DNA from: Thermacetogenium phaeum DSM 12270
GTDB taxonomy: Bacteria > Bacillota > DSM-12270 > Thermacetogeniales > Thermacetogeniaceae
NCBI RefSeq assembly: GCF_000305935.1
Contig: NC_018870.1
Location: 947,942-1,011,941, forward strand
DNA: 64,000 bases
Reading direction: 5' to 3'
In this document: piece after piece, positions 43,420 through 53,338 of the stretch
Position numbering within the stretch: position 1 is the stretch's first letter
Layout: every line of letters begins with the position of its first letter
The notes under the pieces: model-generated
Told to the model about the DNA's origin: nothing
The model's database searches: none
The model's input: the letters and a program-made list of their open reading frames with translations, nothing else
Translations under genes and position numbers: made by a program

Positions 43420-44501
43420 AGAAGGTGGCCATCATTGGTTTAGGCGTGATCGGCGGTTCGCTGGGGATGGCGCTCGGGGCAACCGGAAGATACCATGTGA
43501 TTGGGATTGACAGAGACCCTGAAGCCCTCCGAATGGCGGCTGAAACCGGGGCGGCTGCCGAGGTGACGGGGGATGCTTGTACCGGGGTCCGGCAGGCGGA
43601 TGTGGTTTTTTTGGCTGTGCCAGTAACCGCGATCATGGAAATGGCAGAAGTGATTAAGGATAGCCTACCCCCTAGAGCCGTTGTGACGGATGTTGGAAGC
43701 ACAAAGCGGCTCGTCGTCGAGACCCTGGAGAAGTATTTCTCGGGGCGGTTCGTGGGAGGGCATCCGATGACCGGTTCTGAGATCAGAGGAATCAGGGGAG
43801 CTGACCAGTACCTCTTTGAAAATGCGGTCTATGTGCTGACGCCTGATTCTCGTACAGACACTCAGGCTCTGGAGATGGTAAGAGCTGTGGTGGAGGATAC
43901 AGGGGCGCGGGTTCTTTGTGTCTCACCGGAGGAGCATGACCTGATGGTGGCTGCGGTCAGCCACCTGCCGCACCTCTTGGCGGTTTCTTTGATGAATCTG
44001 GCTGCCGGGGTTGCTGCCGAGCATCCGGAGACGTTGACTCTGGCAGCGGGGGGGTTTCGTGACCTTACCCGTATTGCCTCCAGCCATTCATCGATGTGGC
44101 GTGATGTGTATGCTACCAATCGAAGGAATATCGTGGAGGTCAGCCGGAGGCTGCGGAGCTATCTGAAGACAATAGAAGAGAGCTTGCTTCGGGAGGATTT
44201 TGACGCCGTAGTAGCAGAAATGCAAAGGGCACGGCGGGAGCGGGAGAGGATACCTCTTCGAACAAGGGGTCTGCTCCCGGCGATCTATGAGGTAATGGTC
44301 ACGATTCCGGACCGGCCGGGGAGCATCGCCGAGGTGTCCACGGCGATAGCAGCTGAGGGATTGAACATTGTTGATATTGAGATCGTCAGAGTCAGAGAGG
44401 GGGATGGAGGTACCCTCAGGGTGGCGTTTAAAAAGAGCGAGGAAGCGGATTTGGCTCAGCGGGTCTTAAAGGAACGGGGTTTTGTCGCCAGAAGGCGTTA
44501 G
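43416..44501 (+). CDS. tyrA: prephenate dehydrogenase with ACT domain
   Basis: A 361-residue enzyme: NAD-binding [12 protein letters not shown] near 5-16, D-V-G-S-T-K, G-H-P-M-T-G-S near 110-116 and a helical dimer domain, then an ACT domain from about 290 ([13 protein letters not shown]) that senses tyrosine in related enzymes. It oxidises prephenate to 4-hydroxyphenylpyruvate for tyrosine. ATG 43416 overlaps the aroF stop. Confidence 0.96.
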   Translation: MKKVAIIGLGVIGGSLGMALGATGRYHVIGIDRDPEALRMAAETGAAAEVTGDACTGVRQADVVFLAVPVTAIMEMAEVIKDSLPPRAVVTDVGSTKRLVVETLEKYFSGRFVGGHPMTGSEIRGIRGADQYLFENAVYVLTPDSRTDTQALEMVRAVVEDTGARVLCVSPEEHDLMVAAVSHLPHLLAVSLMNLAAGVAAEHPETLTLAAGGFRDLTRIASSHSSMWRDVYATNRRNIVEVSRRLRSYLKTIEESLLREDFDAVVAEMQRARRERERIPLRTRGLLPAIYEVMVTIPDRPGSIAEVSTAIAAEGLNIVDIEIVRVREGDGGTLRVAFKKSEEADLAQRVLKERGFVARRR

Positions 44502-44603
44502 GACGCTGGCAGGTTTTCTTGTCACCCGGAGGAAAATAACATGATTGCTGCGGCAACCCGGGCTTGAAAGGGGAGGTCGGGAGGTAAGGGATTTTATCCC
44601 TCC

Positions 44604-44632
44604 GTGACAATCAACGGCAATCCATATATAAT
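44604..44632 (+). promoter_or_regulatory. isolated promoter pointing into the 3' side of the small membrane gene
   Basis: GTGACA (44604-44609), 17 bases, TATAAT (44627-44632). No sense gene follows for about 470 bases; the transcript would run antisense to the gene at 44677-44910. Confidence 0.45.
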
Positions 44633-44676
44633 GAAACTGTGGCCTTTCCGTGATTGGCGGATGACCCTTACGGTGT

Positions 44677-44910
44677 TCAATCAGTTTTCGCTGTTTTTTC
44701 GGCCATTATCAGGTAGATAATTCCTACTCCTAAAGATACGAAACTTAACAGCACAAGTGTGTTGCCGGTGTATCCGAGCATGGCATTGAAGGTCTGCTCG
44801 TTCCAGGTAGCTACGCCGGAACCGTAAATAGCAGCGCTGGTATACCTGATAAACAGTAGGAATGCTGCTATAAAACAAAAAAATACTCCTGCACCTCGTC
44901 GTCTGTTCAT
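44677..44910 (-). CDS. small two-span membrane protein
   Basis: ATG 44910 follows GGAGGTG, giving 77 residues (M-N-R-R-R-G-A-G-V-F-F...). Two hydrophobic segments (about 8-30 and 48-70) are linked by a short G-S-G-V-A-T-W-N-E loop, and the C-terminus is charged. It is probably an inner-membrane protein; no family name is recognised. It stands alone and convergent with tyrA. Confidence 0.7.
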   Translation of the reverse strand: MNRRRGAGVFFCFIAAFLLFIRYTSAAIYGSGVATWNEQTFNAMLGYTGNTLVLLSFVSLGVGIIYLIMAEKTAKTD

Positions 44911-45109
44911 AGAAAACACCTCCAGATTTATTATGCTTTCACTTCGGCCACCACAAGAAAGCAATATTTGAATTCATTTCATTATATCATTATGTCATTG
45001 AATACGAGAATCGGGAGTTAATAAAATTTGCGGCTCATTTTTTATTAGATTATGTCCGGTTGCGGTGGCGGAAAGATGCGGTCATTTGGAGATGGAAGGT
45101 GGCTTCAGG

Positions 45110-45412
45110 ATGGCAGATGGCGGCGGCTCTTTTGCGGTGACTGTTTTTACCTTTCCTTCAACGCACTATGCCCTTAAAGCGGAGAAGATCTGCCAGGAGG
45201 CCGGTGTGAAGGCGTTGTTGATACCCCTTCCCAGGGATATCAGAGCTGACTGCGGTTTAGCCCTGATCCTGCGCCCGGCAATGCGCCTCCGGGCCGAGGA
45301 ACTGCTGAAGGGCCAGGATGTCCGTTGGGATGGCGTGCATCAATTGGCAGGGGAGGGTAGACAGGGGCGGATGTGGAAGAATTTGCTCGCCGACCCCGGA
45401 GAAGGCGAATGA
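45110..45412 (+). CDS. DUF3343 (putative Se/S carrier-like) protein
   Basis: ATG 45110 follows GGAAGGTGG. The 100-residue product contains F-A-V-T-V-F-T-F-P-S-T-H-Y-A-L-K-A-E-K, I-P-L-P-R-D-I-R-A-D-C-G-L-A-L, the DUF3343 pattern in which the conserved Cys is proposed to carry sulfur or selenium. Its stop overlaps the next start (ATGA). The desulfurase-like enzyme at 39.6-40.7 kb is a candidate donor. Confidence 0.8.
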   Translation: MADGGGSFAVTVFTFPSTHYALKAEKICQEAGVKALLIPLPRDIRADCGLALILRPAMRLRAEELLKGQDVRWDGVHQLAGEGRQGRMWKNLLADPGEGE

Positions 45413-46161
45413 AGGAGATTGAAGAGCTGATTAGAGAGGGGATTAAGGAAACCGTCCGGGGCTTTGGCGGCAAAACCGTCTATCGCGCTCCCCTGATCGG
45501 ATTTGCCAGTGCCGATAACCCCGGTTTTGGAAAGCTCTCCGCTGTTGCCGGAAGAGGGCACCTGCGTCCGCAGGACCTCCTTCCCGGAGCCCGCTCTGTG
45601 GTAGCCTTTTTTCTGCCTTTTTCGGAAGAGCTGGTACTCCGGCACAAGAAGCACCCCTTTATCAGCAGGGAGTGGGCGGAGGCCTATATCGAGACCAACC
45701 GCCTTATTGCTGCTATCTGTCAGCACCTTTGTGAGGAGCTCAGAAGAGCGGGGGTGGATGCGGCCTGGCAGCAGCCGACCCATAACTTTGATCCGGTTTC
45801 TTTGGCATCTCGCTGGTCGCATAAGCATGTGGCCTATCTGTGCGGTTTGGGAACTTTCGGGTTACACACCATGCTGATTACCGATTCTGGTTGTGCCGGA
45901 CGGCTGGGAAGCCTTGTCGTAAGCGCCGAGCTGCAGGAAACCCCTTCTCCCCAAATGGAGTACTGTTTATACCGGCGCGGGTTAGTTTGCAACTACTGTA
46001 TCCGGGCCTGCCCCGTCGGTGCCCTGGAGAAGGATGGGCTGGACAAACAAGAGTGCTATCGCTGCCTTCTGAGAGCGGACGGTTACTACAATGACCTTGG
46101 TCTCTCCGATGTTTGCGGAAAGTGCGCCACGGGTCCCTGTGCCCTATCGGTACCGCCCTGA
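45409..46161 (+). CDS. QueG-like protein with two [4Fe-4S] ferredoxin motifs
   Basis: ATG 45409 (M-K-E-I-E-E-L-I-R-E-G) overlaps the DUF3343 stop. The 250-residue protein resembles the epoxyqueuosine reductase family: L-P-G-A-R-S-V-V-A-F-F-L-P-F near 58-71, S-H-K-H-V-A-Y-L-C-G-L-G-T-F-G near 139-153, then C-N-Y-C-I-R-A-C-P and C-G-K-C...C. It is shorter than QueG and lacks its C-terminal repeat domain, so it may be a corrinoid-reductase-like or other B12/Fe-S protein rather than a queuosine enzyme. Confidence 0.8.
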   Translation: MKEIEELIREGIKETVRGFGGKTVYRAPLIGFASADNPGFGKLSAVAGRGHLRPQDLLPGARSVVAFFLPFSEELVLRHKKHPFISREWAEAYIETNRLIAAICQHLCEELRRAGVDAAWQQPTHNFDPVSLASRWSHKHVAYLCGLGTFGLHTMLITDSGCAGRLGSLVVSAELQETPSPQMEYCLYRRGLVCNYCIRACPVGALEKDGLDKQECYRCLLRADGYYNDLGLSDVCGKCATGPCALSVPP

Positions 46162-46258
46162 TCGATGCAGGAAATTATTCTCTCGATGAGAAATATCTTC
46201 TCAGGTAGGGGTTAACCTAAAGGAAGAGATCAGCTCAGCATTCAGAGGGGTTATGCCG

Positions 46259-47638
46259 ATGGAGCTAGTACTACCGGAAGAGGTGCGGGATGCCTGTCGC
46301 CTTCTTAACAGACACCGGAAACAGGCCTTCGTCGTGGGCGGCGGTATCAGGGATCTGGTTTTGGGGATGCAGCCCCAGGATTGGGACCTGGCCACCGATG
46401 CCCGCCCCCGGGAAGTGGAGCGGATTTTTGGAGGGGCCGGTTTCCGGGTGGTTCCTACCGGGGTAAAGTACGGCACAGTAACCGTCTATATGAATGACCT
46501 CCCTCTGGAGATCACAACCTTTCGGGTAGAGTCGAACTACAGCGATTTTCGCCGGCCCTCTCAGGTTAACTTTGTGGCCGACGTTAAGGCCGATCTGGGC
46601 AGGCGGGATTTTACGATCAATGCTCTTGCCTACGACCCTCTGCGTTATCACCTTTGCGATCCCTATCATGGGATGCGCGACCTGATAAAGGAGATCATCA
46701 GGGCTGTCGGAGATGCTGAAGAGCGCTTCTCCGAGGACCCGCTGCGGATGCTGAGGGCGGTGAGGTTCGCTGCTGAACTGGGATTTTCTATCGATGAGAA
46801 AACCAAACATGCCATTATCAGGAATGCCGAACTCCTGAACAGGATATCGGCGGAACGCATCAGGGACGAATTAAACCGCCTTCTGTTGGCCCCGCATTTT
46901 CAGAGGGGTTTGGAGTACTTATTGGAATTCGGCCTTCTGTTTGTAATTTTTCCGGAGTTGAAAGAGGGGTGGCTCTTCAGCCAGTACCATCCTTCCCATC
47001 GGTATACGGTTCTGGCCCACACCATGGAGGCGATGCGCTATACGCCGCCGATTTTAAAGGTGCGGCTGGCGGTTCTGTTGCACGACGTGGCCAAACCGCG
47101 CTGTTTCAGCAGAGGTGATGACGGCAGAGGGCACTTTTACGGCCATGCTTTGGCCGGGGCCGAGATGGCGGAGCAGATTATGCGCAGGCTGCACTACAGT
47201 AAAAGATTGATCAGAGATGTGGTAGTGCTGGTAAGAGAGCACATGCTGGCCCTGGAGATGGGGCCGGCAGCTCAGCGCCGGTTGGTTGCCCGCGTGGGAA
47301 AAGAACTGCTTCCCCATCTCTTGAGTGTGCGGCGGGCCGACATTTTAGCCCACAGCCTGAAGCAGGTGGTGCGTTCCCTGGATGAGTATGACGTTTTTAT
47401 TGGGCGTCTGGAGAAAACGCTGGCCGAAAAGATTCCTCTGGTAATGAGGGATCTGGCCGTCAGCGGCAGAGATATCATGGAGGCAACGGCAGTCCCCCCG
47501 GGCCCCCTGGTGGGAAAAATCCTGCGCAAACTCTGGGAAGAGGTGTTAGATGACCCCCACTGCAACAGTCGGGAATACCTGCTGGAACGGGCCAAGAGGA
47601 TACTTGAAAGAGATGATGCCGGCCGCGGCGCTGGATAA
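46259..47638 (+). CDS. cca: CCA tRNA nucleotidyltransferase with HD domain
   Basis: ATG 46259 is 8 bases after GAGGGG; the ATG at 46253 would be too close. The 459-residue protein has the nucleotidyltransferase motif G-G-G-I-R-D-L with the metal pair D-W-D-L near 43-46, the R-R-D-F-T-I-N-A-L block, the E-D-P-L-R-M-L-R-A-V-R-F-A block and an HD domain (L-L-H-D-V-A-K-P near 276). It repairs or adds the CCA tail of tRNAs; in organisms with two enzymes it may add only CC or A. Confidence 0.93.
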   Translation: MELVLPEEVRDACRLLNRHRKQAFVVGGGIRDLVLGMQPQDWDLATDARPREVERIFGGAGFRVVPTGVKYGTVTVYMNDLPLEITTFRVESNYSDFRRPSQVNFVADVKADLGRRDFTINALAYDPLRYHLCDPYHGMRDLIKEIIRAVGDAEERFSEDPLRMLRAVRFAAELGFSIDEKTKHAIIRNAELLNRISAERIRDELNRLLLAPHFQRGLEYLLEFGLLFVIFPELKEGWLFSQYHPSHRYTVLAHTMEAMRYTPPILKVRLAVLLHDVAKPRCFSRGDDGRGHFYGHALAGAEMAEQIMRRLHYSKRLIRDVVVLVREHMLALEMGPAAQRRLVARVGKELLPHLLSVRRADILAHSLKQVVRSLDEYDVFIGRLEKTLAEKIPLVMRDLAVSGRDIMEATAVPPGPLVGKILRKLWEEVLDDPHCNSREYLLERAKRILERDDAGRGAG

Positions 47639-47713
47639 GGTTGAGCTATCGCTAATTGAAAGGCGGCAGATGTCTCTTCTTCAGATGTTGGGAATAGGGG
47701 TGAATCGAGGGCC

Positions 47714-48487
47714 GTGAAGGAACAGGTGGTCTTTTGTAATCAAGAAGGAGAAGCCCTCAAGGGTGATTTACATCTTCCTTCAGGGCAGCTGCCGGTACCG
47801 GTGGTAGTCATCTGCCACGGTTTTCTCGGCAGCCGCAGGGGAGGAGGACGGGCGGTGCGCCTTGCCGACTTTCTGTCGGAGGCGGGATACGCCGTCCTGC
47901 TTTTCGATTTCGCGGGTTCTGGGGATAGTGAAGGGGATTTCGCTGCTGCAACCCTCACCAAGAATGTCGGGGATTTGCGCTCTGCCCTCAATTATTTGGA
48001 AGGGCGGGGGTTTTCCAATTTCATCGTACTGGGCAGGAGTTTCGGCGGGAACGCTGCGCTGGTGGCAGCCGATCAGGACCCCCGGGTTCGGGGAGTCTGT
48101 CTCTGGAGCACCCCTGCAGATATGGGTAAGGTGCTGGAGAAGATTTTGGGAGAGCAGAACTGGCGGAAACTGCAGAATGGGGAAGCGATAGTTTTCGAGG
48201 ACGGCAATCGCAGCTATCGCAAGGATGCTGTTTTTTTAAGGGATCTGAAAAAGTACCGGATGCCCGCTGTTGCTGCGAGGATAAGCCCGCGGCCGCTGCT
48301 TTTGGTGCACGGCACAGCCGACGAACTGGTGCCGGTGGATGACGCGCAGCTGCTATTCCAACAGGCAGGAGAGCCTAAGGAACTGGTGCTGCTACCCGGA
48401 GCGGATCATCATCTGTCCGCACATCAGGTGGAGGCGGGGCGCGCCACTCTGAACTGGCTGCAGCAGTACTTTAATACCCCAGGCTGA
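47714..48487 (+). CDS. alpha/beta hydrolase
   Basis: GTG 47714 opens a 257-residue alpha/beta hydrolase. It has the oxyanion H-G-F-L-G-S near 36, nucleophile G-R-S-F-G-G near 110, acid D in T-A-D-E-L-V-P-V-D-D near 215 and His in G-A-D-H-H near 238. It resembles serine esterases or acylpeptidase-like hydrolases of the BD-FAE/DLH group. No signal peptide; the substrate is unknown. It overlaps the convergent phosphoesterase gene by 17 bases. Confidence 0.85.
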   Translation: MKEQVVFCNQEGEALKGDLHLPSGQLPVPVVVICHGFLGSRRGGGRAVRLADFLSEAGYAVLLFDFAGSGDSEGDFAAATLTKNVGDLRSALNYLEGRGFSNFIVLGRSFGGNAALVAADQDPRVRGVCLWSTPADMGKVLEKILGEQNWRKLQNGEAIVFEDGNRSYRKDAVFLRDLKKYRMPAVAARISPRPLLLVHGTADELVPVDDAQLLFQQAGEPKELVLLPGADHHLSAHQVEAGRATLNWLQQYFNTPG

Positions 48488-49211
48488 GGCGTTCGGCAAG
48501 CATCAGCGGGAGTTTGGCGGCTGCTACTTTCCGCTGGGTCAGGCTGATGTCATAGGGGACATGCCGGAATTCGACTTCCCGGGTCTGGGAGTCGTAGATG
48601 ATGTAAGAAGCCCCCGGCTGGCCGTCTCTTGGCTGGCCGATGCTGCCGGGATTGATCAGATAGAGCCCCCGGTTGCTTAAGATATAAAGCTTTCCCTTGT
48701 AATTCTCCTGAACCGTACCTTTCTCGGAAGTATAAAGAGCTCTCTGATGGGTGTGTCCGAAAAAGCAGATGTCGATTTCTGGATGATGGGTGTGCATGTA
48801 AGAGAACGCCCGCAAAGCTCCTCCGGATGAAAAAATGTAGGCGTAAGGGTCCCATGGTGAACCGTGCACCGCCAGAAAATTCCCATCGACCAGGAGCTTT
48901 TCCGGTAGTTGGCGGAGCCACTCTTTGTTTTCTTCTTTAAGTGCCCTTGCTGTCCAGATGAGAGCCTCCCGTGCTACAGGATTGAAGTCGTCGATGTCGC
49001 ACAGCCCGAGAGCGGCGTCGTCGTGGTTGCCGCGCAGGCAGCGAAAGCCCTGAGAACGGCAGATGGCGGTGCATTCGTTGGGGTTAGGGTAGTAGCCGAC
49101 AATGTCACCTAGGCAGATCACCTGATCAACCTGCACGGTTTGAAGGTCCTCGACCGTGGCCTCGAGGGCTTCTAGATTGGCGTGAATATCGCTGATGATG
49201 GCGTAGCGCAC
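48471..49211 (-). CDS. YfcE/MJ0936-like metallophosphoesterase
   Basis: The 246-residue protein has the calcineurin-fold set S-D-I-H-A-N near 7-12, G-D-I-V-G near 35, G-N-H-D-D near 61-65, V-H-G-S-P near 115 and F-G-H-T-H-Q near 155. Relatives hydrolyse cyclic nucleotides or small phosphodiesters. It is monocistronic, convergent and overlapping with the hydrolase gene. Substrate unknown. Confidence 0.9.
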   Translation of the reverse strand: MRYAIISDIHANLEALEATVEDLQTVQVDQVICLGDIVGYYPNPNECTAICRSQGFRCLRGNHDDAALGLCDIDDFNPVAREALIWTARALKEENKEWLRQLPEKLLVDGNFLAVHGSPWDPYAYIFSSGGALRAFSYMHTHHPEIDICFFGHTHQRALYTSEKGTVQENYKGKLYILSNRGLYLINPGSIGQPRDGQPGASYIIYDSQTREVEFRHVPYDISLTQRKVAAAKLPLMLAERLSLGY

Positions 49212-49310
49212 CGCAGGGTTGCTCCCCTTTTTCTAGCGTTCCCTTTTATTTTCAGGGAGATGGTTAGCTTTGTCAACCCGAACATCTTTATATAAAACAT
49301 TGAGGAAGGG

Positions 49311-50123
49311 ATGAAAAAAATGCGACGTGCTCTGTTCGTGTTGACCCCGGCAGAAGGAAAGCGGCTGATTGCTAAGGGCGTCAGGGAATTGCCGGAAGTA
49401 CAAAAGGCACTTCAGTGCGGCAAGGTGATCATTTCCGGGGGCACTACCAATGCCTTTGTGGTGGAGGAAATTACCGGTAGGAGGCTGGCCCGGGAGTGTT
49501 ACACCGCCGGGATCGTCACCAACGGCAGGCTTTGCGTTACCCCGCCCCGGAAGCGGATTAAGCCTTTTGTCATCATCAACGGTGATGTGGTTGACGCCGA
49601 CTGGGAGGATGTGCTGAATGACTTCGGGCCGGAGGACGTTTTTATCAAGGGGGCTAATGCCATCGACGCCACGGGGATGGCAGGTGTAATGGTGGCCTCT
49701 CCGACAGGAGGTACCATCGGGAAGGCTTTGGGTGTGGTGGCGGCGCGCGGGTCGCGTTTGGTCGTCCCGGTGGGTCTGGAGAAAATGATCCCCTCCGTTC
49801 AGGTGGCGGCGAGGAGCGCCGGTAACATGGTTTTTCAGCAGAGCCTGGGATTGCCGGTTGGGCTCATTCCTTTGATCAACGGTAAGGTTGTCACCGAACT
49901 GACCGCCCTGGAGATCCTGGGGCAGGTGCAGGCCGTAGCCCTGGGAGCCGGTGGAGTCGGCGGATCGGAAGGAGCAGTTGCGATTGCCATCTCCGGTGAG
50001 GAGGAGGCAGTCAAGGGAGTTATGGAACTGATCAAGGGGATCAAAGGAGAACCGCCGGTGCCTGGTATCAAGCAGAGATGTGCCGAATGTCCGCAGCCCT
50101 GTGGTTACCGAGAAGAGGAATAA
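49311..50123 (+). CDS. conserved protein of unknown function with C-terminal Cys motif
   Basis: A 270-residue protein I cannot assign to a named family. It is rich in Gly/Ala/Val, with S-G-G-T-T-N near 43, I-N-G-D-V-V-D, F-I-K-G-A-N-A-I-D-A near 111, S-P-T-G-G-T-I-G-K near 130 and G-A-G-G-V-G-G-S-E near 216. The tail has R-C-A-E-C-P-Q-P-C-G-Y, a C-x2-C-x3-C set fit for metal or cluster binding. The glycine loops might bind a phosphate or nucleotide. Start ATG 49311 is preceded by GAGGAAGGG. It is upstream of pflB but separated by a hairpin. Confidence 0.7.
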   Translation: MKKMRRALFVLTPAEGKRLIAKGVRELPEVQKALQCGKVIISGGTTNAFVVEEITGRRLARECYTAGIVTNGRLCVTPPRKRIKPFVIINGDVVDADWEDVLNDFGPEDVFIKGANAIDATGMAGVMVASPTGGTIGKALGVVAARGSRLVVPVGLEKMIPSVQVAARSAGNMVFQQSLGLPVGLIPLINGKVVTELTALEILGQVQAVALGAGGVGGSEGAVAIAISGEEEAVKGVMELIKGIKGEPPVPGIKQRCAECPQPCGYREEE

Positions 50124-50173
50124 GGGAGCCTTTTGTAATTTGGCGCAGTCAGTGGCGCATGAAATGTCTCACT

Positions 50174-50192
50174 CCGGAAAAGATATTTCCGG
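50174..50192 (+). promoter_or_regulatory. hairpin in the pflB leader
   Basis: CCGGAAA (50174-50180) and TTTCCGG (50186-50192) form a stem directly before the GGTG ribosome site and ATTTTTT, ending at the pflB ATG. It could be a terminator of the upstream gene or a translation control element. Confidence 0.5.
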
Positions 50193-50203
50193 GGTGATTT
50201 TTT

Positions 50204-52459
50204 ATGGAAGCAGTTCTGGAGAAGGATTGTTATCGCAATTTCTCGGGTACCGCCTGGCGGGAGCGGATCGATGTGCGGGACTTTATCATGTCCAATGTTA
50301 CACCATACCACGGAGATTCATCTTTCCTGGAGGGGCCTACACGGCGCACCTGGGAGCTTTGGGAGCGCTGCCGGGAGCTGCTGCAGGAGGAATACAAAAG
50401 GGGGGGTGTCTATAAGATCGATCCAGATACCGTCCAGACCATCACGGCCTATGGGCCAGGCTATATAGACAAAGAACTGGAGATCATAGTCGGGTTGCAG
50501 ACCGACGAGCCTTTAAAGAGGGCGGTCAACCCATTTGGCGGAATCCGCATGGCGGACAATGCCTGCCGCCAGTACGGGGAGGAACTGAACCCGCGACTTA
50601 AAGAGATTTTTATGAAGTACCGGGTGACGCACAATGACGGGGTTTATATGGCCTATACGCCGGAAATGCGCCGTCTCCGGCACTTCGGGATCATCACGGG
50701 GTTGCCCGATGCCTACGGGCGGGGGAGAATCATTGGCGACTACCGGCGCGTGCCCCTCTACGGCGTCGACCGGTTGATCGCCCAAAAGGAAGCCGACCTT
50801 AACACTCCGGAGATGCTGCAGATCGACGGGGAAGAAAAGATCAGACTGAGGGAAGAAGTGAGGCAGCAGATCAATTCTCTTCACGATCTCAAGAGAATGG
50901 CGGAGGGCTACGGGTATGACATCGGCCGTCCGGCGACCAATGCCCGGGAAGCCGTGCAGTGGCTGTACTTCGCTTACCTGGGGGCCATCAAGCAGCAGAA
51001 CGGTGCGGCCATGTCCCTGGGGAGAGTGAGCACATTTCTTGATATCTACTTAGAGCGCGACCTTGCAGAGGGGTCGTTGTGCGAAAGTGAGGCCCAAGAG
51101 CTGATCGATGATTTTGTCATCAAGCTCCGTTTAACGAGGCACCTGCGAACGAAGGAGTACGACGAGCTCTTTGCGGGTGATCCCAATTGGATCACCGAAT
51201 CCATCGGCGGGATGGCCCTGGATGGGAGAACTCTGGTGACCAGGACCTCTTTCCGCTTCTTGCACACCCTGTATAACCTTGGTCCCTTTCCTGAGCCCAA
51301 TATGACAATTCTCTGGTCGCAGAACCTTCCCCGGGCGTTCAAGGAGTACTGTGCCCGGGTGTCCATCGAGACCTGCAGCCTCCAGTACGAAAATGACGAC
51401 CTCATGCGCCCCATTTTCGGGGATGACTACGGCATCTCCTGCTGCACGTCGGCTATGCAGTTGGGAAAGCAGATGCAGTTTTTCGGGGCGCGCTCCAACC
51501 TGGCCAAATGCCTGCTCCTGACCCTGAACGGCGGGCGGGAGGAATTCAGCGGAGAAAAGATCGCTCCGGAGGTTTATGTGCCGGGCCCCGGCCCTTTAAA
51601 ATTTGACGAGGTATGGCCGGCCTTTCAAAGGATGGTGGCCTGGCTGGCAGAGAAGTACGTGGCCACCATGAACATCATCCACTATATGCATGACAAGTAT
51701 GCTTACGAAAGCCTGCAGATGGCCCTGCACGACACCCGGGTAGACCGGCTGATGGCTTTTGGACTGGCCGGCCTCTCCGTTGTGGCCGATTCCTTGAGCG
51801 CCATTAAATATGCCCGGGTGGAGCCGGTTTTTGATGAGAAGGGTTTGATTGTGGATTTTCAGATCAGCGGCGACTATCCCAAGTATGGGAACAATGATGA
51901 CCGGGCTGATGAGATCGCCGTAGAAGTAACAAAGCTCTTCGACACCGAGCTCAAGAAGCATCCGGCCTACAGAGGGGCGCGGCATACACTTTCTCTGCTG
52001 ACCATTACCAGCAATGTGGTTTACGGGAAGAAAACCGGGACTACCCCGGACGGAAGAAGGGCGGGGGAACCCTTCGCCCCCGGCGCCAATCCCATGCATG
52101 GAAGGGATACCAAAGGCGCCCTGGCCGCCCTGGCTTCGGTGGCCAAAATCCCCTACGAGCATGCTCTGGACGGCATTTCCTACACCTTTTCCATTACCCC
52201 GGGCGGTCTCGGGCGCGACACGGATAGTCGCATAAAAAACCTGGTAGCCCTGCTCGACGGGTACTTTTTAAGGAAGGGGCATCATATCAATGTTAATGTC
52301 TTTGACAGGGAACTCCTGGTCGATGCTATGCATCACCCGGAGAAATACCCCCAGTTGACCATTCGGGTATCCGGATACGCCGTTAATTTTGTGAAGCTGA
52401 GCAGAGAGCAGCAGGAAGAGGTTATTAAGCGAACAATTTTCAGCAGGGGATTGACCTAA
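50204..52459 (+). CDS. pflB: pyruvate formate-lyase
   Basis: A 751-residue glycyl radical enzyme with the PFL-specific adjacent cysteines Cys413-Cys414 in G-I-S-C-C-T-S-A-M and the glycyl radical site Gly724 in R-V-S-G-Y-A-V near the C-terminus. The paired cysteines separate true PFL from glycerol dehydratase and other relatives. It converts pyruvate and CoA to acetyl-CoA and formate, giving formate for the acetogenic pathway or biosynthesis. ATG 50204 follows GGGGTG. Its activase gene follows after one base. Confidence 0.96.
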   Translation: MEAVLEKDCYRNFSGTAWRERIDVRDFIMSNVTPYHGDSSFLEGPTRRTWELWERCRELLQEEYKRGGVYKIDPDTVQTITAYGPGYIDKELEIIVGLQTDEPLKRAVNPFGGIRMADNACRQYGEELNPRLKEIFMKYRVTHNDGVYMAYTPEMRRLRHFGIITGLPDAYGRGRIIGDYRRVPLYGVDRLIAQKEADLNTPEMLQIDGEEKIRLREEVRQQINSLHDLKRMAEGYGYDIGRPATNAREAVQWLYFAYLGAIKQQNGAAMSLGRVSTFLDIYLERDLAEGSLCESEAQELIDDFVIKLRLTRHLRTKEYDELFAGDPNWITESIGGMALDGRTLVTRTSFRFLHTLYNLGPFPEPNMTILWSQNLPRAFKEYCARVSIETCSLQYENDDLMRPIFGDDYGISCCTSAMQLGKQMQFFGARSNLAKCLLLTLNGGREEFSGEKIAPEVYVPGPGPLKFDEVWPAFQRMVAWLAEKYVATMNIIHYMHDKYAYESLQMALHDTRVDRLMAFGLAGLSVVADSLSAIKYARVEPVFDEKGLIVDFQISGDYPKYGNNDDRADEIAVEVTKLFDTELKKHPAYRGARHTLSLLTITSNVVYGKKTGTTPDGRRAGEPFAPGANPMHGRDTKGALAALASVAKIPYEHALDGISYTFSITPGGLGRDTDSRIKNLVALLDGYFLRKGHHINVNVFDRELLVDAMHHPEKYPQLTIRVSGYAVNFVKLSREQQEEVIKRTIFSRGLT

Positions 52460-52460
52460 G

Positions 52461-53186
52461 GTGACGACCGGCTACGTCCACTCCATTGAAACGCTGGGTA
52501 CAGTCGACAACGGCGGCATTCGCTTCGTCCTCTTCCTGCAAGGCTGTGCCCTTCACTGTCGGTTCTGCCACAACCCGGACACCTGGCTTCAAAGGGGGCG
52601 TCCGGTAACGGTGGAGGAAATAATCGAACAGCTGAAGGACTACAAACCTTTTTTCGATCTCTCCGGTGGGGGGCTGACGGTTTCAGGGGGTGAACCCTTG
52701 CTGCAGCCGCACTTTGTGAAGGAGCTGTTCGTCCGGGCGGGGGAGTTGGGGATTCACCGGGCTCTGGACACTTCTGGTTTCTGCCGAAAAGGAAATATTC
52801 TCGAAGTTTTGCCCCACACCGACCTTGTCCTCTTTTCCATTAAGGCCGTCAAACCGGAAAAACACCGCTTATTAACTGCTACGGGGAATGAGGAAATTCT
52901 GAAAAATCTTCAATTGGCCGTGCAGTTTCCGGTGCAGCTGGTGATCTGTTATGTTCTCATTCCCGGAATCAATGATTCGGCCCGGGATGCGCGTGACCTT
53001 TCTAACCTTGTAAAGTCCTTTCCCAGGGATGTTCCCGTCCAGATTCTTCCCTACCACAAAATGGGTGCTGTGAAGTGGAGGGAGCTGGGTCTCTGCGATC
53101 CCCTCGCCGCTATCCCACCTGCTGCACCAGAACAGGTCAGCTTCTTTGAGAAGCAGCTCCGCGAAGAAGGCGTCAGTATTTACTGA
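52461..53186 (+). CDS. pflA: pyruvate formate-lyase activating enzyme
   Basis: GTG 52461 begins directly after the pflB stop. The 241-residue radical SAM enzyme has C29-x3-C33-x2-C36 (G-C-A-L-H-C-R-F-C-H-N-P-D) for the [4Fe-4S] cluster, the G-G-L-T-V-S-G-G-E-P-L SAM-binding stretch and A-L-D-T-S-G. It uses SAM to make the glycyl radical on PFL. Confidence 0.95.
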   Translation: MTTGYVHSIETLGTVDNGGIRFVLFLQGCALHCRFCHNPDTWLQRGRPVTVEEIIEQLKDYKPFFDLSGGGLTVSGGEPLLQPHFVKELFVRAGELGIHRALDTSGFCRKGNILEVLPHTDLVLFSIKAVKPEKHRLLTATGNEEILKNLQLAVQFPVQLVICYVLIPGINDSARDARDLSNLVKSFPRDVPVQILPYHKMGAVKWRELGLCDPLAAIPPAAPEQVSFFEKQLREEGVSIY

Positions 53187-53318
53187 AATGGAATGATCTG
53201 TCTTTCCCCGCTGATTACCCTGTGGTAAAATGTTATTGCTATTGGGTAAACATGCCTTATGTAAGAGCGATTTGCTGCCCCTTCTGGAGAGATGTTGAAG
53301 GGGAGAGCTGTCATTTCC

Positions 53319-53338
53319 TTTTATCCTGTTTTATCCTG
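53319..53338 (+). repeat. tandem 10-bp repeat
   Basis: TTTTATCCTG occurs twice head to tail in the region after pflA. A weak hairpin CCCCTTC/GAAGGGG (53278-53303) lies just before it and may terminate the pfl transcript. Confidence 0.7.
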
